Shown here in pieces: positions 27,398-35,143 of a stretch of DNA of 64,000 nucleotides. The notes below the pieces were generated by a model. The model was not told the DNA's origin and made no database searches. It was given only the letters and a program-made list of their open reading frames with translations. The DNA is taken from assembly GCF_024449025.1 (NCBI RefSeq), contig NZ_JAHLKM010000006.1:62001-126000 (forward strand), written 5' to 3'. Within the stretch, counting starts at the first letter, position 1, and each line of letters opens with the position of its first letter. The position numbers were made by a program, and so were the translations under genes. This DNA comes from Natronomonas aquatica (GTDB lineage Archaea > Halobacteriota > Halobacteria > Halobacteriales > Haloarculaceae).

Positions 27398-29680
27398 TCA
27401 GTCCCATCGGTAGCTCACCTGTCCCATAACGTGTCGGCTCGTCAGCTCCGCAGCCGCCTCCGAGTAGCCGAACAGCTCCTTCATGTTCCGGAGCGTCCGC
27501 TCTTTGACCGCCTCTGTTTCGGTTCCCGAGGGTGGATCCGCCCACTGGGCGGGATCCAGATCGCCGTAGGTTCGTCGGACGTCGTCCCAGTCGTGGCTGC
27601 CGAGGACCGTCTCGATGACGGGGATCTCGCGGGGATCGACGTCCGAGATCCGGAAGTCCTCGTCGCGGTTCCGCCAGGCGTAACGGTTCAACGCAGTGAG
27701 GATCTTCTCCGACCGGAAGGCCTCGACGCCCTCGGTCGGCGCGGCCCCCTCGTAGTCGTCCTCGTCGAACCGGCCCAGGTGTTCGATCTCGAACACCTTC
27801 ATCTTCAGCGGATCCGGGTCGGTCGGCTCGCCGCGGTCGTTCTCGATCGTCTCGCCCTCGACCCACGCGTAGACGTGTTCGAGGTACTCTTCGACTGTCG
27901 CCTCGTCGACCCGCTTTTGACGCATGGCGGCGTCGATCACGTCGGCCTCCTGCTGGCCGAAGATGTGGTTTTTGACCGGGACGAGACGGGTTTCGTATTC
28001 GGCTCGCTCGTTCGGCGAGAAGACCGGCGCGTCCTCGAGCCCCTCGACCATCGCGTTCAGGACGTCACGCGGCATGATCACGTCCTCGACGTTCAACGTG
28101 GGGTGGTGGCGGTCCGTCTCCTCGTGGAGCAGGTCGGCGACGACATCGCGGGTGTAGGTGACGGGGATCCCGCCTTTCCCTTCGGTCGCGTCGCCGAATT
28201 CGAACTCCTCTTTGTACCGGCGTTCGTCGCCGTCCTCCAGGTACCCGCGGTCGTAGACCAGTGCCTTGTCGACGATGTCCAGCCCGGGCGGGAGGGTTTC
28301 GTCGTCGAGCCTGGTTCCCACCGCATAAAGCGCCGCGGCCTCGATCGTGTGCGGCGCGAGTTCGCGGTCCCGGACGGTCCCGTCGGCGCCGCGAACCGAG
28401 ACGACGACCGACTCGCGGATCTTCGCCGCCAGTTTATCGTAGCTGTCGGCCTCCCAGATTTCGGTCTCGTTGGTGAGCTCCCGGCAGAGGAGTTCGGCCT
28501 CCAGAGAGAGGTTCGTCAGGTACGTGAACTCGTGTCTGTCGAGCCGCCGCTTCAGCGCCTTCAGGGGGTCTGCGTCCTCCCGGTCGGCGTGTCTGTTCAG
28601 CTGTGTCTCCAGGTCGGGATTCGAAATAAGCATCATCTGGGTGTCGATGTCCATCCCGATCCCCTTGTCGAGCTTGACGGTCCCTTCGTCGGGGACGTTC
28701 AGAAGCTTCCCGAGCAGATCGGAGTGTTGGGCGGCGTCCTCGACGACCGTCAGCAGGCCGTTTCCCTGCGAGAGGACGCCGTCGTAGCTGAACGCCTGGG
28801 GGTTCTTCCGCCCCCTCGAATCGAGCTGCTGGAGCATCCCGGCCATCCACGAGCCGACGAGCCGCTCTTTCGGCGATCCGTCGTCCTCGCTGTGGAGGAC
28901 GCCGATCCCCCGTCCGAGGTCCACGACGTAGTTTTTTACTCGGAGGTGTTTTCCGTCGGTGATCGCCGAAAAAAGGTCCTCTACGTCCCGTCTGCGGTAC
29001 TGCTCTTCGAGGTGATCGTAGGCCTCCCGGCTGAACGGGTCCAGCCGGGCCTCGAGATGGATCGGGATGTGGTCCTCGAGAGTCGCGTTCAACTCTTCGA
29101 GGAGTTTCTCCCGAACCGGCTCGGGGAACACCGACAGGGGATGGACCTGGACCGGCGAGGGGTACCAGTCGTCCTCGTCGGTCGGGACGCCGTCGCCGTA
29201 CGTCATCCCGGAGGCGGCCTCGCCGCCGACGCCGGCAACGTTCCACTCGACGGTGTAGCGGCGCCCAGCCTCGGTCTTCGAGTACTCCCTGAGCCCGTTT
29301 ATCAGACACCGCTTGAGCTCGGACTTGCCGGTCGCCGTCGGGCCGTCGAGCCAGAGGATTTTCTCTTCTTTGCCGCGTCTGGCGGCGATCGACCGGAGGT
29401 CGTCGACGAGGGCGTTCAGCGTCTCGGTGTTGCCGAGGATGGCGTGTTCGCCGTCGTTGTGGGGGTCGTCGAAAAAGCGGTACCGCTCCTTGCGCTCGCC
29501 CTCCTCGACGACGGTTCGGGTGCCGGCGGCCTCTATCGCCGAAAGCAGGTACTTCGAGGCGTGGGCCGCCGAGGCGGGGTTCTCGAGGACAGTCTCGACG
29601 TACTCCTCGAGTTCCATCGGCGGCTCGTAAGTCTCCCGGAGTGCGTCGTCGGCCCGTTCGATGTACTCGTCTGCGGTCAT
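27398..29680 (-). CDS. PrkA-type serine protein kinase, second paralogue
   Basis: A 760-residue PrkA-like protein: an AAA+-like ATPase domain with Walker A GPTATGKS (113-120) and a C-terminal PrkA domain (EKILTALNRYAWRNRDEDFRISDVDPREIP region). PrkA proteins are ATP-dependent Ser/Thr phosphorylation or protease factors acting in nutrient stress. It is divergent in sequence from the paralogue upstream and has a longer C-terminal half. The start at 29680 (MTADEYIERADDALR) overlaps the upstream stop by ATGA; an extension further upstream would run into the other prkA gene in a wrong frame. Confidence 0.9.
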   Translation of the reverse strand: MTADEYIERADDALRETYEPPMELEEYVETVLENPASAAHASKYLLSAIEAAGTRTVVEEGERKERYRFFDDPHNDGEHAILGNTETLNALVDDLRSIAARRGKEEKILWLDGPTATGKSELKRCLINGLREYSKTEAGRRYTVEWNVAGVGGEAASGMTYGDGVPTDEDDWYPSPVQVHPLSVFPEPVREKLLEELNATLEDHIPIHLEARLDPFSREAYDHLEEQYRRRDVEDLFSAITDGKHLRVKNYVVDLGRGIGVLHSEDDGSPKERLVGSWMAGMLQQLDSRGRKNPQAFSYDGVLSQGNGLLTVVEDAAQHSDLLGKLLNVPDEGTVKLDKGIGMDIDTQMMLISNPDLETQLNRHADREDADPLKALKRRLDRHEFTYLTNLSLEAELLCRELTNETEIWEADSYDKLAAKIRESVVVSVRGADGTVRDRELAPHTIEAAALYAVGTRLDDETLPPGLDIVDKALVYDRGYLEDGDERRYKEEFEFGDATEGKGGIPVTYTRDVVADLLHEETDRHHPTLNVEDVIMPRDVLNAMVEGLEDAPVFSPNERAEYETRLVPVKNHIFGQQEADVIDAAMRQKRVDEATVEEYLEHVYAWVEGETIENDRGEPTDPDPLKMKVFEIEHLGRFDEDDYEGAAPTEGVEAFRSEKILTALNRYAWRNRDEDFRISDVDPREIPVIETVLGSHDWDDVRRTYGDLDPAQWADPPSGTETEAVKERTLRNMKELFGYSEAAAELTSRHVMGQVSYRWD

Positions 29681-31749
29681 TCCGATTCCATCTCGACTTT
29701 CGCGACCTCGGCGCCCGCGAACTCCAGGAGTTCCTTTGCGCCCTCCGTGCTGTAACCCTGCTCTTCGAGGGCGTCGATCCAGGCGTTTCGCTCCTCGTCG
29801 TCGAGTTCGCCGCTGGAGACCAGCGCCGAGAAGTTGATGTTGTGTTTCTTGTCCTCCCACAGTTTGCGCTCTAGGGCCCGCCGGAGCCGGTCGTTGTCCT
29901 GCGGTTCGAACGTCTCGCCCTCGCGGGCCCGCCGGCTGACCCAGTTTGCGACCTCCTGTCGGAAGTCGTCCTTTCGGTCGGCCGGGACGTTGAGTTTCTC
30001 TTCGACGGCCCGCAGGAACGTTTCGTCGGGTTCCTGCTCGCGCCCGGTGATCTCGTCTTCGACGGTGTCGTCGTCGATGTAGGCCATCACGTGGTCCATG
30101 TACTTTTCGCCCTGTCGCTGGATCTCGTCGAGATCGTACGCCAGGGCGTGACGGACGTCCTCGATCGCTCGCTCTTTGTACTCCTCGCGGACCAACTCCA
30201 GATACCGGTAGTACGTCTCGAAGTTCTCCTCGGGGATCGACCCGTGGTTCTCGAGGTTTCCCTCGAGGTGATTGAACGCTGTCAGCGCCGAGAGGAACAT
30301 CCGTTCTCTGTGCATCGAGTCCATGATCGCCTCGGCGATCTCGTCGCCGATAAAGCGCGGAGAGACCCCGTCCATCCCCTCGCCGATGTCGGCCGTCTCG
30401 GCGGCCTCTTCTCGGAGTTTCTTGAGGTCGATGTCCTCGCTTTCGTCGATCTCACCGTTGTAGGCTTTGGCCTTCTGGACGACCGATACGTTCCCGCCGT
30501 CGGGCTCTTCGATGCGGGTCAACACGCCGAACAGTCCCGCCATCTCCAGGGTGTGTGGTTCGACGTGGATATCGGGAAGGTCGGCGTTGTTCAGCATCTT
30601 CCGGTAGATCTGTGCCTCCTGTTCGTACTGGAGGACGTACGGGAAGTCGATCCGTTTGGTCCGGTCGTTGAACGCCTCCATCTTCTCGTCGCCCTTCTTG
30701 TCGCGGTACTCCGGCATGTTCGTCCGGCCGACGATCACCTGATCGATGTCGATCCGGGGGTTGTTCTTCGGCTTGATCGTCTGTTCTTGTGTCGCGTGCA
30801 GAAAGTCATAGAGGAACTCCCGCTGGAGTTTAAGCAGTTCCTCTCCGGAGAAGAGCCCGCGGTTGGCGTTACAGAAGGCCCCCGAGTAGTCGAACGCTCT
30901 GGGATCGCTCTCGCCGTAGACGGCGATCTTCGAGTAGTTGACGTCACCGGTGAGTTCGGTTTCGTCCTGGTTCTTCTTGTCCTTTGGTTCGAACGTTTCG
31001 ATGCTCTGGCGTTTGTTCTCGTTGGCGATGAGCCGGATAACTTCGACGTGATTCTCTAAGACGGCCTGCAGATCGTCGTCGTAGTACTCCAAAAGCGCGT
31101 CCATATAGAATTCGCTTGCTGGGTCCAGCGACTGCTCGTTTCTGATCGTGTACGGCGCATCGAGCGCCTCGTTTATGTTCTCGATGACGCGTTCGCGCTG
31201 TTCGAGCGGCAGGAGAACGATCGGATCCTGGTTCATCGGCGAGCGGACGACATCGTCGGCGGGGTCCTGATCCGGAAGGACGTCACAGAGGCCGGTCCAC
31301 CGGAAGGTGTACATTCGACCCGCATCGCGTGCCGTGTAGTCCTCGAAGTACCGCCGGACCTGCCGGTCGAAGTCGGATTTCCCGGATCCGACGGGTCCGA
31401 GCAGGAGTTTGATTCGCTTTTCGGGCCCGAGCCCGCGGGCGCCGGATTTTACCTTGTTGGTGAACTCGTGGATAGCCTCGTGGACCACCTGCCCATAAAA
31501 GGTGTTCTCGCCGTCGCCGAGCGGATCCTCGGCGGCGAGATCGTACTCGACGACTCCAGCATCCTCGTCGTAGGATGTCCCGTAGTAATCGAACATGTCT
31601 GCGACGCGCTGGTGGGCGTTGCGGGCGATTCGCGGGTGTTCGTACAGTTCTTCGAGGTACCACTGAAACGACCGCGTCCGGCGGAGGTCCGAGGGGATCG
31701 TATCTCTGTACTCCTTGCTGAGTTCTTCGAGGGTTTCCATGTCGCTCAT
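29677..31749 (-). CDS. prkA: PrkA-type serine protein kinase, first paralogue
   Basis: A 690-residue PrkA, the first gene of the operon. The N-terminal AAA+ domain has Walker A GPVGSGKS at 118-125 and the conserved DENKRQ-like stretch IANENKRQSIETFEPKDKKN. The C-terminal PrkA kinase-like domain includes VQKAKAYNGEIDE, SPRFIGDEIAEAIMD and CNANRGLFSGEELL. The start chosen is MSDMETLEEL at 31749, which matches haloarchaeal homologues; METLEEL at 31740 is possible. Two paralogous kinases in one operon suggest a heteromeric or hierarchical pair. About 160 bases upstream lie AT-rich promoter candidates. Confidence 0.93.
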   Translation of the reverse strand: MSDMETLEELSKEYRDTIPSDLRRTRSFQWYLEELYEHPRIARNAHQRVADMFDYYGTSYDEDAGVVEYDLAAEDPLGDGENTFYGQVVHEAIHEFTNKVKSGARGLGPEKRIKLLLGPVGSGKSDFDRQVRRYFEDYTARDAGRMYTFRWTGLCDVLPDQDPADDVVRSPMNQDPIVLLPLEQRERVIENINEALDAPYTIRNEQSLDPASEFYMDALLEYYDDDLQAVLENHVEVIRLIANENKRQSIETFEPKDKKNQDETELTGDVNYSKIAVYGESDPRAFDYSGAFCNANRGLFSGEELLKLQREFLYDFLHATQEQTIKPKNNPRIDIDQVIVGRTNMPEYRDKKGDEKMEAFNDRTKRIDFPYVLQYEQEAQIYRKMLNNADLPDIHVEPHTLEMAGLFGVLTRIEEPDGGNVSVVQKAKAYNGEIDESEDIDLKKLREEAAETADIGEGMDGVSPRFIGDEIAEAIMDSMHRERMFLSALTAFNHLEGNLENHGSIPEENFETYYRYLELVREEYKERAIEDVRHALAYDLDEIQRQGEKYMDHVMAYIDDDTVEDEITGREQEPDETFLRAVEEKLNVPADRKDDFRQEVANWVSRRAREGETFEPQDNDRLRRALERKLWEDKKHNINFSALVSSGELDDEERNAWIDALEEQGYSTEGAKELLEFAGAEVAKVEMESE

Positions 31750-31907
31750 TCTATCACGGAGACGCACGGGGCGTCCCACCCGGGTGTCCCGGGATGGCCG
31801 CTGTCCCGGTATCGCGTCGTGCTATGTTATGCCAGCCCCCGGGCACGAACCCGGCTCTGCCGGACGGGACAGCACACCGAAAGCGATGGACGACGACAAT
31901 ACCGGGA

Positions 31908-31920
31908 CTATATTATAAGA
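31908..31920 (-). promoter_or_regulatory. Candidate promoter of the prkA operon
   Basis: On the minus strand the sequence reads TCTTATAATATAG, a good TATA-like element. It would start transcription near 31890, giving prkA an mRNA leader of about 140 bases, unusually long for a haloarchaeon. No closer TATA-like box is obvious. Confidence 0.4.
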
Positions 31921-31932
31921 GAGTACTACAGG

Positions 31933-32060
31933 TATAAAAATATTTTCCCAACGAGGCTGAAGGAAGCTGTATCGACAGAACAAAACTGGCAAACATCGCG
32001 CGATACAGCCGCGATCGGTCTGAAGCCGTTCCGGGATCGTTCGCCGGGGCTTATATGGAG
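31933..32060 (+). ncRNA. Candidate small RNA or structured leader with 9-bp hairpin
   Basis: TATAAAAATATTTT at 31933-31946 is a strong TATA-like element on the plus strand and predicts a start near 31965. Exactly there begins a perfect 9-base inverted repeat, GCTGTATCG (31966-31974) and CGATACAGC (32001-32009), with a 26-base loop. The RNA would therefore start in a stable stem. No open frame with normal codon use follows. It could be an independent small RNA or the start of a long tfb leader. The 3' end given is approximate. It is not RNase P RNA or SRP RNA by their conserved motifs. Confidence 0.35.
31966..32009. repeat. 9-base inverted repeat GCTGTATCG / CGATACAGC
   Basis: Arms 31966-31974 and 32001-32009 are perfectly complementary, separated by 26 bases. 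As RNA it forms a nine-pair stem on either strand. Confidence 0.6.
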
Positions 32061-32247
32061 AACTCGGCATCGATCCGGCCATCGGTCGGCCGAGAGCCGG
32101 CGAGCGAGCCGACAGGAGCTACGGCGGTTCTGAAGTAACGTTTATAATCTATAACGGTTCGAAACGTGAATTCGAATGAGATATGTTACCGTGAAATATC
32201 GGTCGAAACGCCCGTATTCGGCAATTTCCGGCTGAGAACCGACGAAA

Positions 32248-32257
32248 GATTTAAGTA
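32248..32257 (+). promoter_or_regulatory. tfb promoter (TATA box)
   Basis: GATTTAAGTA matches the haloarchaeal TATA consensus and is preceded by purine-rich ACGAAA, as expected for a TFB recognition element. The predicted start near 32279 would leave a leader of about 65 bases before the tfb ATG. Confidence 0.55.
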
Positions 32258-32345
32258 GTTTTCGGACTAACGTAGTATTAGGAGACGTCCGGCCCGGATT
32301 CTACGGTATTCCGCCCCCGGAGCCGGAAGTAACTCACCCCCCATC

Positions 32346-33320
32346 ATGAGTGACACTGGAATCCGAACCTACGCGGAGGAGAACCGAACCGAAACGGCCG
32401 AACGGACGGAAAACACCGAGGACGTAGCGACCTGTCCGGAGTGTGGCGCCCGCCTAAAGACCGACACCGAACACGGCGAGACGGTCTGTTCGGAGTGCGG
32501 ACTGGTCGTCGAGGAGGACGAGATCGACCGCGGGCCGGAGTGGCGCGCCTTCGACAGCGCCGAGAAGGACGAAAAGAGTCGTGTCGGCGCGCCGACGACC
32601 AACATGATGCACGACAAGGGCCTCTCGACGAACATCGGTTGGCAGGACAAAGACGCCTACGGGAACCAGCTGTCGAACCGCCAGCGCCGGAAGATGCAGC
32701 GGCTCCGGACCTGGAACGAGCGGTTCCGGACGCGCGACTCGAAGGAGCGCAACCTCAAACAGGCGCTGGGCGAGATCGAACGCATGGCCTCGGCGCTCGG
32801 GCTACCCGAAAACGTCCGTGAAACCGCAAGCGTCATCTACCGCCGCGCGCTCGACGAGAACCTCCTGCCCGGCCGCTCCATCGAGGGCGTCGCCACCGCC
32901 GCGCTCTATGCGGCGGCCAGACAGGCGGGAGTCCCCCGCAGCCTCGACGAGGTAGAGCGCGTCTCCCGCGTCGACAAGATGGAACTAACCCGGACATACC
33001 GCTATATCATCCGGGAACTGAACCTCGAGGTCAAGCCGGCCGACCCCGAAAGCTACGTTCCGCGGTTCATCAGCGACCTCGATCTCACCGACGAGGTCGA
33101 ACGGCGCGCCCGCGATCTCATCGAGGCGGCCCGCGAGGCGGGCGTCCTCTCCGGGAAATCACCCGTCGGGCTGGCCGCGGCCGCCGTCTACGCGGCGGCG
33201 CTTCTGTGTAACCGAAAGGTGACCCAAAACGAGGTCAGCGAGGTCGCGGACATCTCGGAGGTCACCATCCGGAACCGTTACAAGGAACTGCTCGAGGCCG
33301 GCGAGATCGCGACGGCGTAG
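32346..33320 (+). CDS. tfb: Transcription initiation factor TFB
   Basis: Archaeal TFIIB homologue, 324 residues. It bridges TBP-bound promoter DNA and RNA polymerase. The zinc ribbon uses Cys30, Cys33, Cys48 and Cys51 (TCPECGARL, VCSECGLV). The B-reader/linker GPEWRAFDSAEKDEKSRVGAP and two cyclin folds (about 120-215 and 220-318) follow, with the recognition helix near SEVADISEVTIRNRYKEL. Haloarchaea carry several tfb genes for different gene sets, so this may be one of several. The unusual upstream region suggests regulation beyond a simple core promoter. Confidence 0.96.
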   Translation: MSDTGIRTYAEENRTETAERTENTEDVATCPECGARLKTDTEHGETVCSECGLVVEEDEIDRGPEWRAFDSAEKDEKSRVGAPTTNMMHDKGLSTNIGWQDKDAYGNQLSNRQRRKMQRLRTWNERFRTRDSKERNLKQALGEIERMASALGLPENVRETASVIYRRALDENLLPGRSIEGVATAALYAAARQAGVPRSLDEVERVSRVDKMELTRTYRYIIRELNLEVKPADPESYVPRFISDLDLTDEVERRARDLIEAAREAGVLSGKSPVGLAAAAVYAAALLCNRKVTQNEVSEVADISEVTIRNRYKELLEAGEIATA

Positions 33321-33412
33321 CGGCCCTGAAACCGACCGAAAGCGGATCGGGGCTCCCGGCGGCCCACGTGCCGTGACAAAGGTTTTCATACCCGGACGTC
33401 ATTAAGAGCCGT

Positions 33413-33586
33413 ATGGAGACGTACGTTCGATTACTGTGTCCGGAGTGTGGCAAGACGTGGCAGAAGTCGCCGAGTGAACTCCCCGACCCCACCCGGACAT
33501 TCCACTGCCCTGGCTGTCACGCGAGCCGGCGGCTCTCGGAGTTTGCCCGAACCGAACACGACCTCCAGAACCTCAGGAACTTCTGA
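33413..33586 (+). CDS. Small zinc-ribbon protein (57 aa, DUF7836-like)
   Basis: A 57-residue protein, METYVRLLCPECGKTW at the N-terminus, with two CxxC knuckles (Cys9/Cys12 and Cys32/Cys35) that should hold one zinc. Such small CPxCG proteins are abundant in haloarchaea and often act as regulators, though their partners are mostly unknown. The start lies about 25 bases after the AT-rich stretch ATTAAGAGCC, fitting a leaderless mRNA. It sits between tfb and a convergent DUF420 gene. Confidence 0.8.
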   Translation: METYVRLLCPECGKTWQKSPSELPDPTRTFHCPGCHASRRLSEFARTEHDLQNLRNF

Positions 33587-33614
33587 TCCGCCGCGGTTCC
33601 CGACCCGTCCCGCG

Positions 33615-34178
33615 TCAATAGACGTGGTACAAAAGCAGGTAAATGACGATCCCCATCGAAAACGAGACGAGCCAAAGCGCCGCGGCGACGCGGCCGACCC
33701 GGGGATGGATCGAGCCGTAGATCTCCTCTATCGGCCGCGTTCCGGCCGACAGAAGCGCATAGAACACGAACGGGACACAGAGGATCGCCAGCCCGATATG
33801 TACCAGCAGGACGGGAAAATACACGAACGTCCGGATCCACTCGGGGCCGCCGAAAGTGTTCGGCCCCAGGACGGCGACCCGGTAGAGATACAGCAGGAGA
33901 AACGCCGCAAACAGCCCGAAACTGGCGAGCATGAGGGTTCGGTGGCGCTCGACGTGCCCGGCCCTGATCGCACGAACCCCGGCGAGGATGGTCCCGATGG
34001 CCGCCAGGCTGATCGCAGCGTTGAGATGCGGTATCGCGTGCAAAACGGACGTCGGCCGCGGGAGCGCCCCGACGGGGAGCAACTGCAGCGCCGCGGCGAA
34101 CACCAGCGCGAGCGATCCGACGGAGAGAAGCGCCGTCAGGGCCGGGACGTGTTCTTTCGCCCACCTACTGTCTGCCAT
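33615..34178 (-). CDS. DUF420 membrane protein
   Basis: A 187-residue protein with five hydrophobic segments. It matches the DUF420 family (YozB/CtaM-like), whose members are linked to assembly of heme-copper oxidases. Diagnostic residues are the histidines in HAIPHLNAAIS, AGHVERHRTLML and GSIHPRVGRVAAALWL, probably heme or copper ligands in the membrane. The start at 34178 begins MADSRWAKEHVPAL. Cytochrome oxidase genes are not in the window, so the link is from family knowledge. Confidence 0.85.
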   Translation of the reverse strand: MADSRWAKEHVPALTALLSVGSLALVFAAALQLLPVGALPRPTSVLHAIPHLNAAISLAAIGTILAGVRAIRAGHVERHRTLMLASFGLFAAFLLLYLYRVAVLGPNTFGGPEWIRTFVYFPVLLVHIGLAILCVPFVFYALLSAGTRPIEEIYGSIHPRVGRVAAALWLVSFSMGIVIYLLLYHVY

Positions 34179-34278
34179 ATCAGACTGTAGCGCGAGCGGA
34201 AGGAAAGGCCTTGTCTTCGCGCGATTCCGGGCGGTCGGACTCGCGAGTACCGGTCGGTGTTCCACGAGAGGTTTGCGT

Positions 34279-34299
34279 GGGTGCTGTCTTCGAGCACCC
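34279..34299. repeat. Hairpin downstream of tRNA-Leu
   Basis: GGGTGCT (34279-34285) and AGCACCC (34293-34299) form a perfect seven-pair stem with a 7-base loop, 33 bases beyond the 3' end of tRNA-Leu in its direction of transcription. It may be a terminator or a processing signal. It is preceded by TGCGTGGG, the same eight bases as the end of the tRNA gene. Confidence 0.4.
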
Positions 34300-34331
34300 G
34301 CACTGGATACGGCGAGGTGAATCGCCAACAG

Positions 34332-34416
34332 TGCGTGGGACCGGATTTGAACCGGCGGACCTCTACAGGACAGCGCCCTCAACGCTGCGCCGTTGGCCTG
34401 GCTTGGCTACCCACGC
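34332..34416 (-). tRNA. tRNA-Leu (anticodon GAG)
   Basis: An 85-base class II tRNA. Acceptor arms GCGTGGG and CCCACGC pair perfectly. The anticodon stem CAGCG/CGCTG encloses the loop TTGAGGG with anticodon GAG, read for CUC/CUU codons. A long variable arm and the T arm GGTTCAAATCC follow, with discriminator A. No CCA is encoded and no intron is present. A TATA-like CTTTTATTGT lies at 34454-34463, about 40 bases upstream. Confidence 0.95.
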
Positions 34417-34453
34417 ACGCTGTCGGTGACCGCATACGAGCGTACCGTGGGGG

Positions 34454-34463
34454 ACAATAAAAG
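34454..34463 (-). promoter_or_regulatory. TATA box of tRNA-Leu
   Basis: CTTTTATTGT on the minus strand lies about 42 bases before the tRNA 5' end, which predicts a short leader removed by RNase P. Confidence 0.5.
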
Positions 34464-34613
34464 GGCTTTCCTTTGGCTCGGATGATCGTTCCTTCGGGCG
34501 GGTTTTTCTGCGTCCGACGGAACGGAAACACCGACGGACGCACCGCGGGAAGTGTCGAATCGAGCGTCTGTTGGAGCGCGAGGTTCAAGTGCGTTCCGGG
34601 CCTCGGAACACGC

Positions 34614-35105
34614 ATGGCGAAATACTCCACCGGCGACCTCGGGGGCGACTCCGGCGGCGCCTGTGAACTCTGCGGCGCCGAGGGGCGGTCGCTCGAGACG
34701 GCGACGGTCGCGGGGGCGGAACTGGAGGTCTGCAGCGAGTGCCGCAAACACGGCGAGGGGTCGAAATCGGATCCGGACGAACGGAAACGGGAGCGCAAGC
34801 GACGAAAGGAAACCGCCCGGAACGTTGCCCGACTCGAGGACGCCCGGGCGGCCGACACCGACTGGGAGGAGGGAACCGAGTACGAGGACGATCCGTTGCC
34901 GTATCTCGCAAGCGGGTACGGTGCCGCGCTGGAGGCGGCCAGACAGGACGCCGGGCTAGGGACGGACGAACTCGCCGCGGCGATCGACGCCGACGAGGAC
35001 GACATCGTGGCGATCGAACAGGGCCGGGCGGCGCGGGCGGGTGTCGGCGGCTCGCTCATCGAGGCGCTTGAGGAACACCTCGACATCGAACTCGCCGACC
35101 GCTGA
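34614..35105 (+). CDS. Multiprotein bridging factor 1-like HTH protein
   Basis: A 163-residue archaeal MBF1-type protein. The N-terminus has a zinc-ribbon-like part with Cys17/Cys20 and Cys40/Cys43 (ACELCGAEG and VCSECRKHG), then a basic helix (about 55-75). A C-terminal Cro/CI-like helix-turn-helix (about 105-160) includes LEAARQDAGLGTDELAAAID and EDDIVAIEQGRAA. Archaeal MBF1 associates with the ribosome and protects reading frame or regulates transcription. The start is the ATG at 34614, and the gene leads into the AlaX gene 38 bases later. Confidence 0.85.
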   Translation: MAKYSTGDLGGDSGGACELCGAEGRSLETATVAGAELEVCSECRKHGEGSKSDPDERKRERKRRKETARNVARLEDARAADTDWEEGTEYEDDPLPYLASGYGAALEAARQDAGLGTDELAAAIDADEDDIVAIEQGRAARAGVGGSLIEALEEHLDIELADR

Positions 35106-35143
35106 CCGACCGGTTTTTGGTATCGAGGTGCGAGACGACCGGT

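Larger units (their letters stand above)
31750..32345. other. Long divergent intergenic region between prkA and tfb
   Basis: Nearly 600 bases without a credible protein gene and clearly richer in A+T than its surroundings. It holds two adjacent 8-base palindromes (ACCCGGGT and TCCCGGGA) near prkA, a TATA-like cluster at 31908-31949 readable on both strands, and a hairpin at 31966-32009. There are further TATA-like elements at about 32049-32058 and 32143-32150, and the tfb promoter is at 32248-32257. Short open frames here use AT-rich, atypical codons and were rejected. Confidence 0.75.

Noticed and set aside
27083-29755. Plus-strand 890-codon open frame opposite the second prkA and DUF444 genes
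   Set aside because: It is antisense to recognisable PrkA and DUF444 proteins, and its translation has no similarity that I can name.
31765-31795. Adjacent ACCCGGGT and TCCCGGGA palindromes before prkA
   Set aside because: They are GC-only 8-mers expected to arise often at this GC content, and they do not line up with a promoter element.
31822-32082. Minus-strand 86-codon frame in the prkA-tfb gap
   Set aside because: Its codons are AT-rich and unlike the genome, no promoter or homologue is evident, and it crosses the candidate hairpin and TATA-like cluster.
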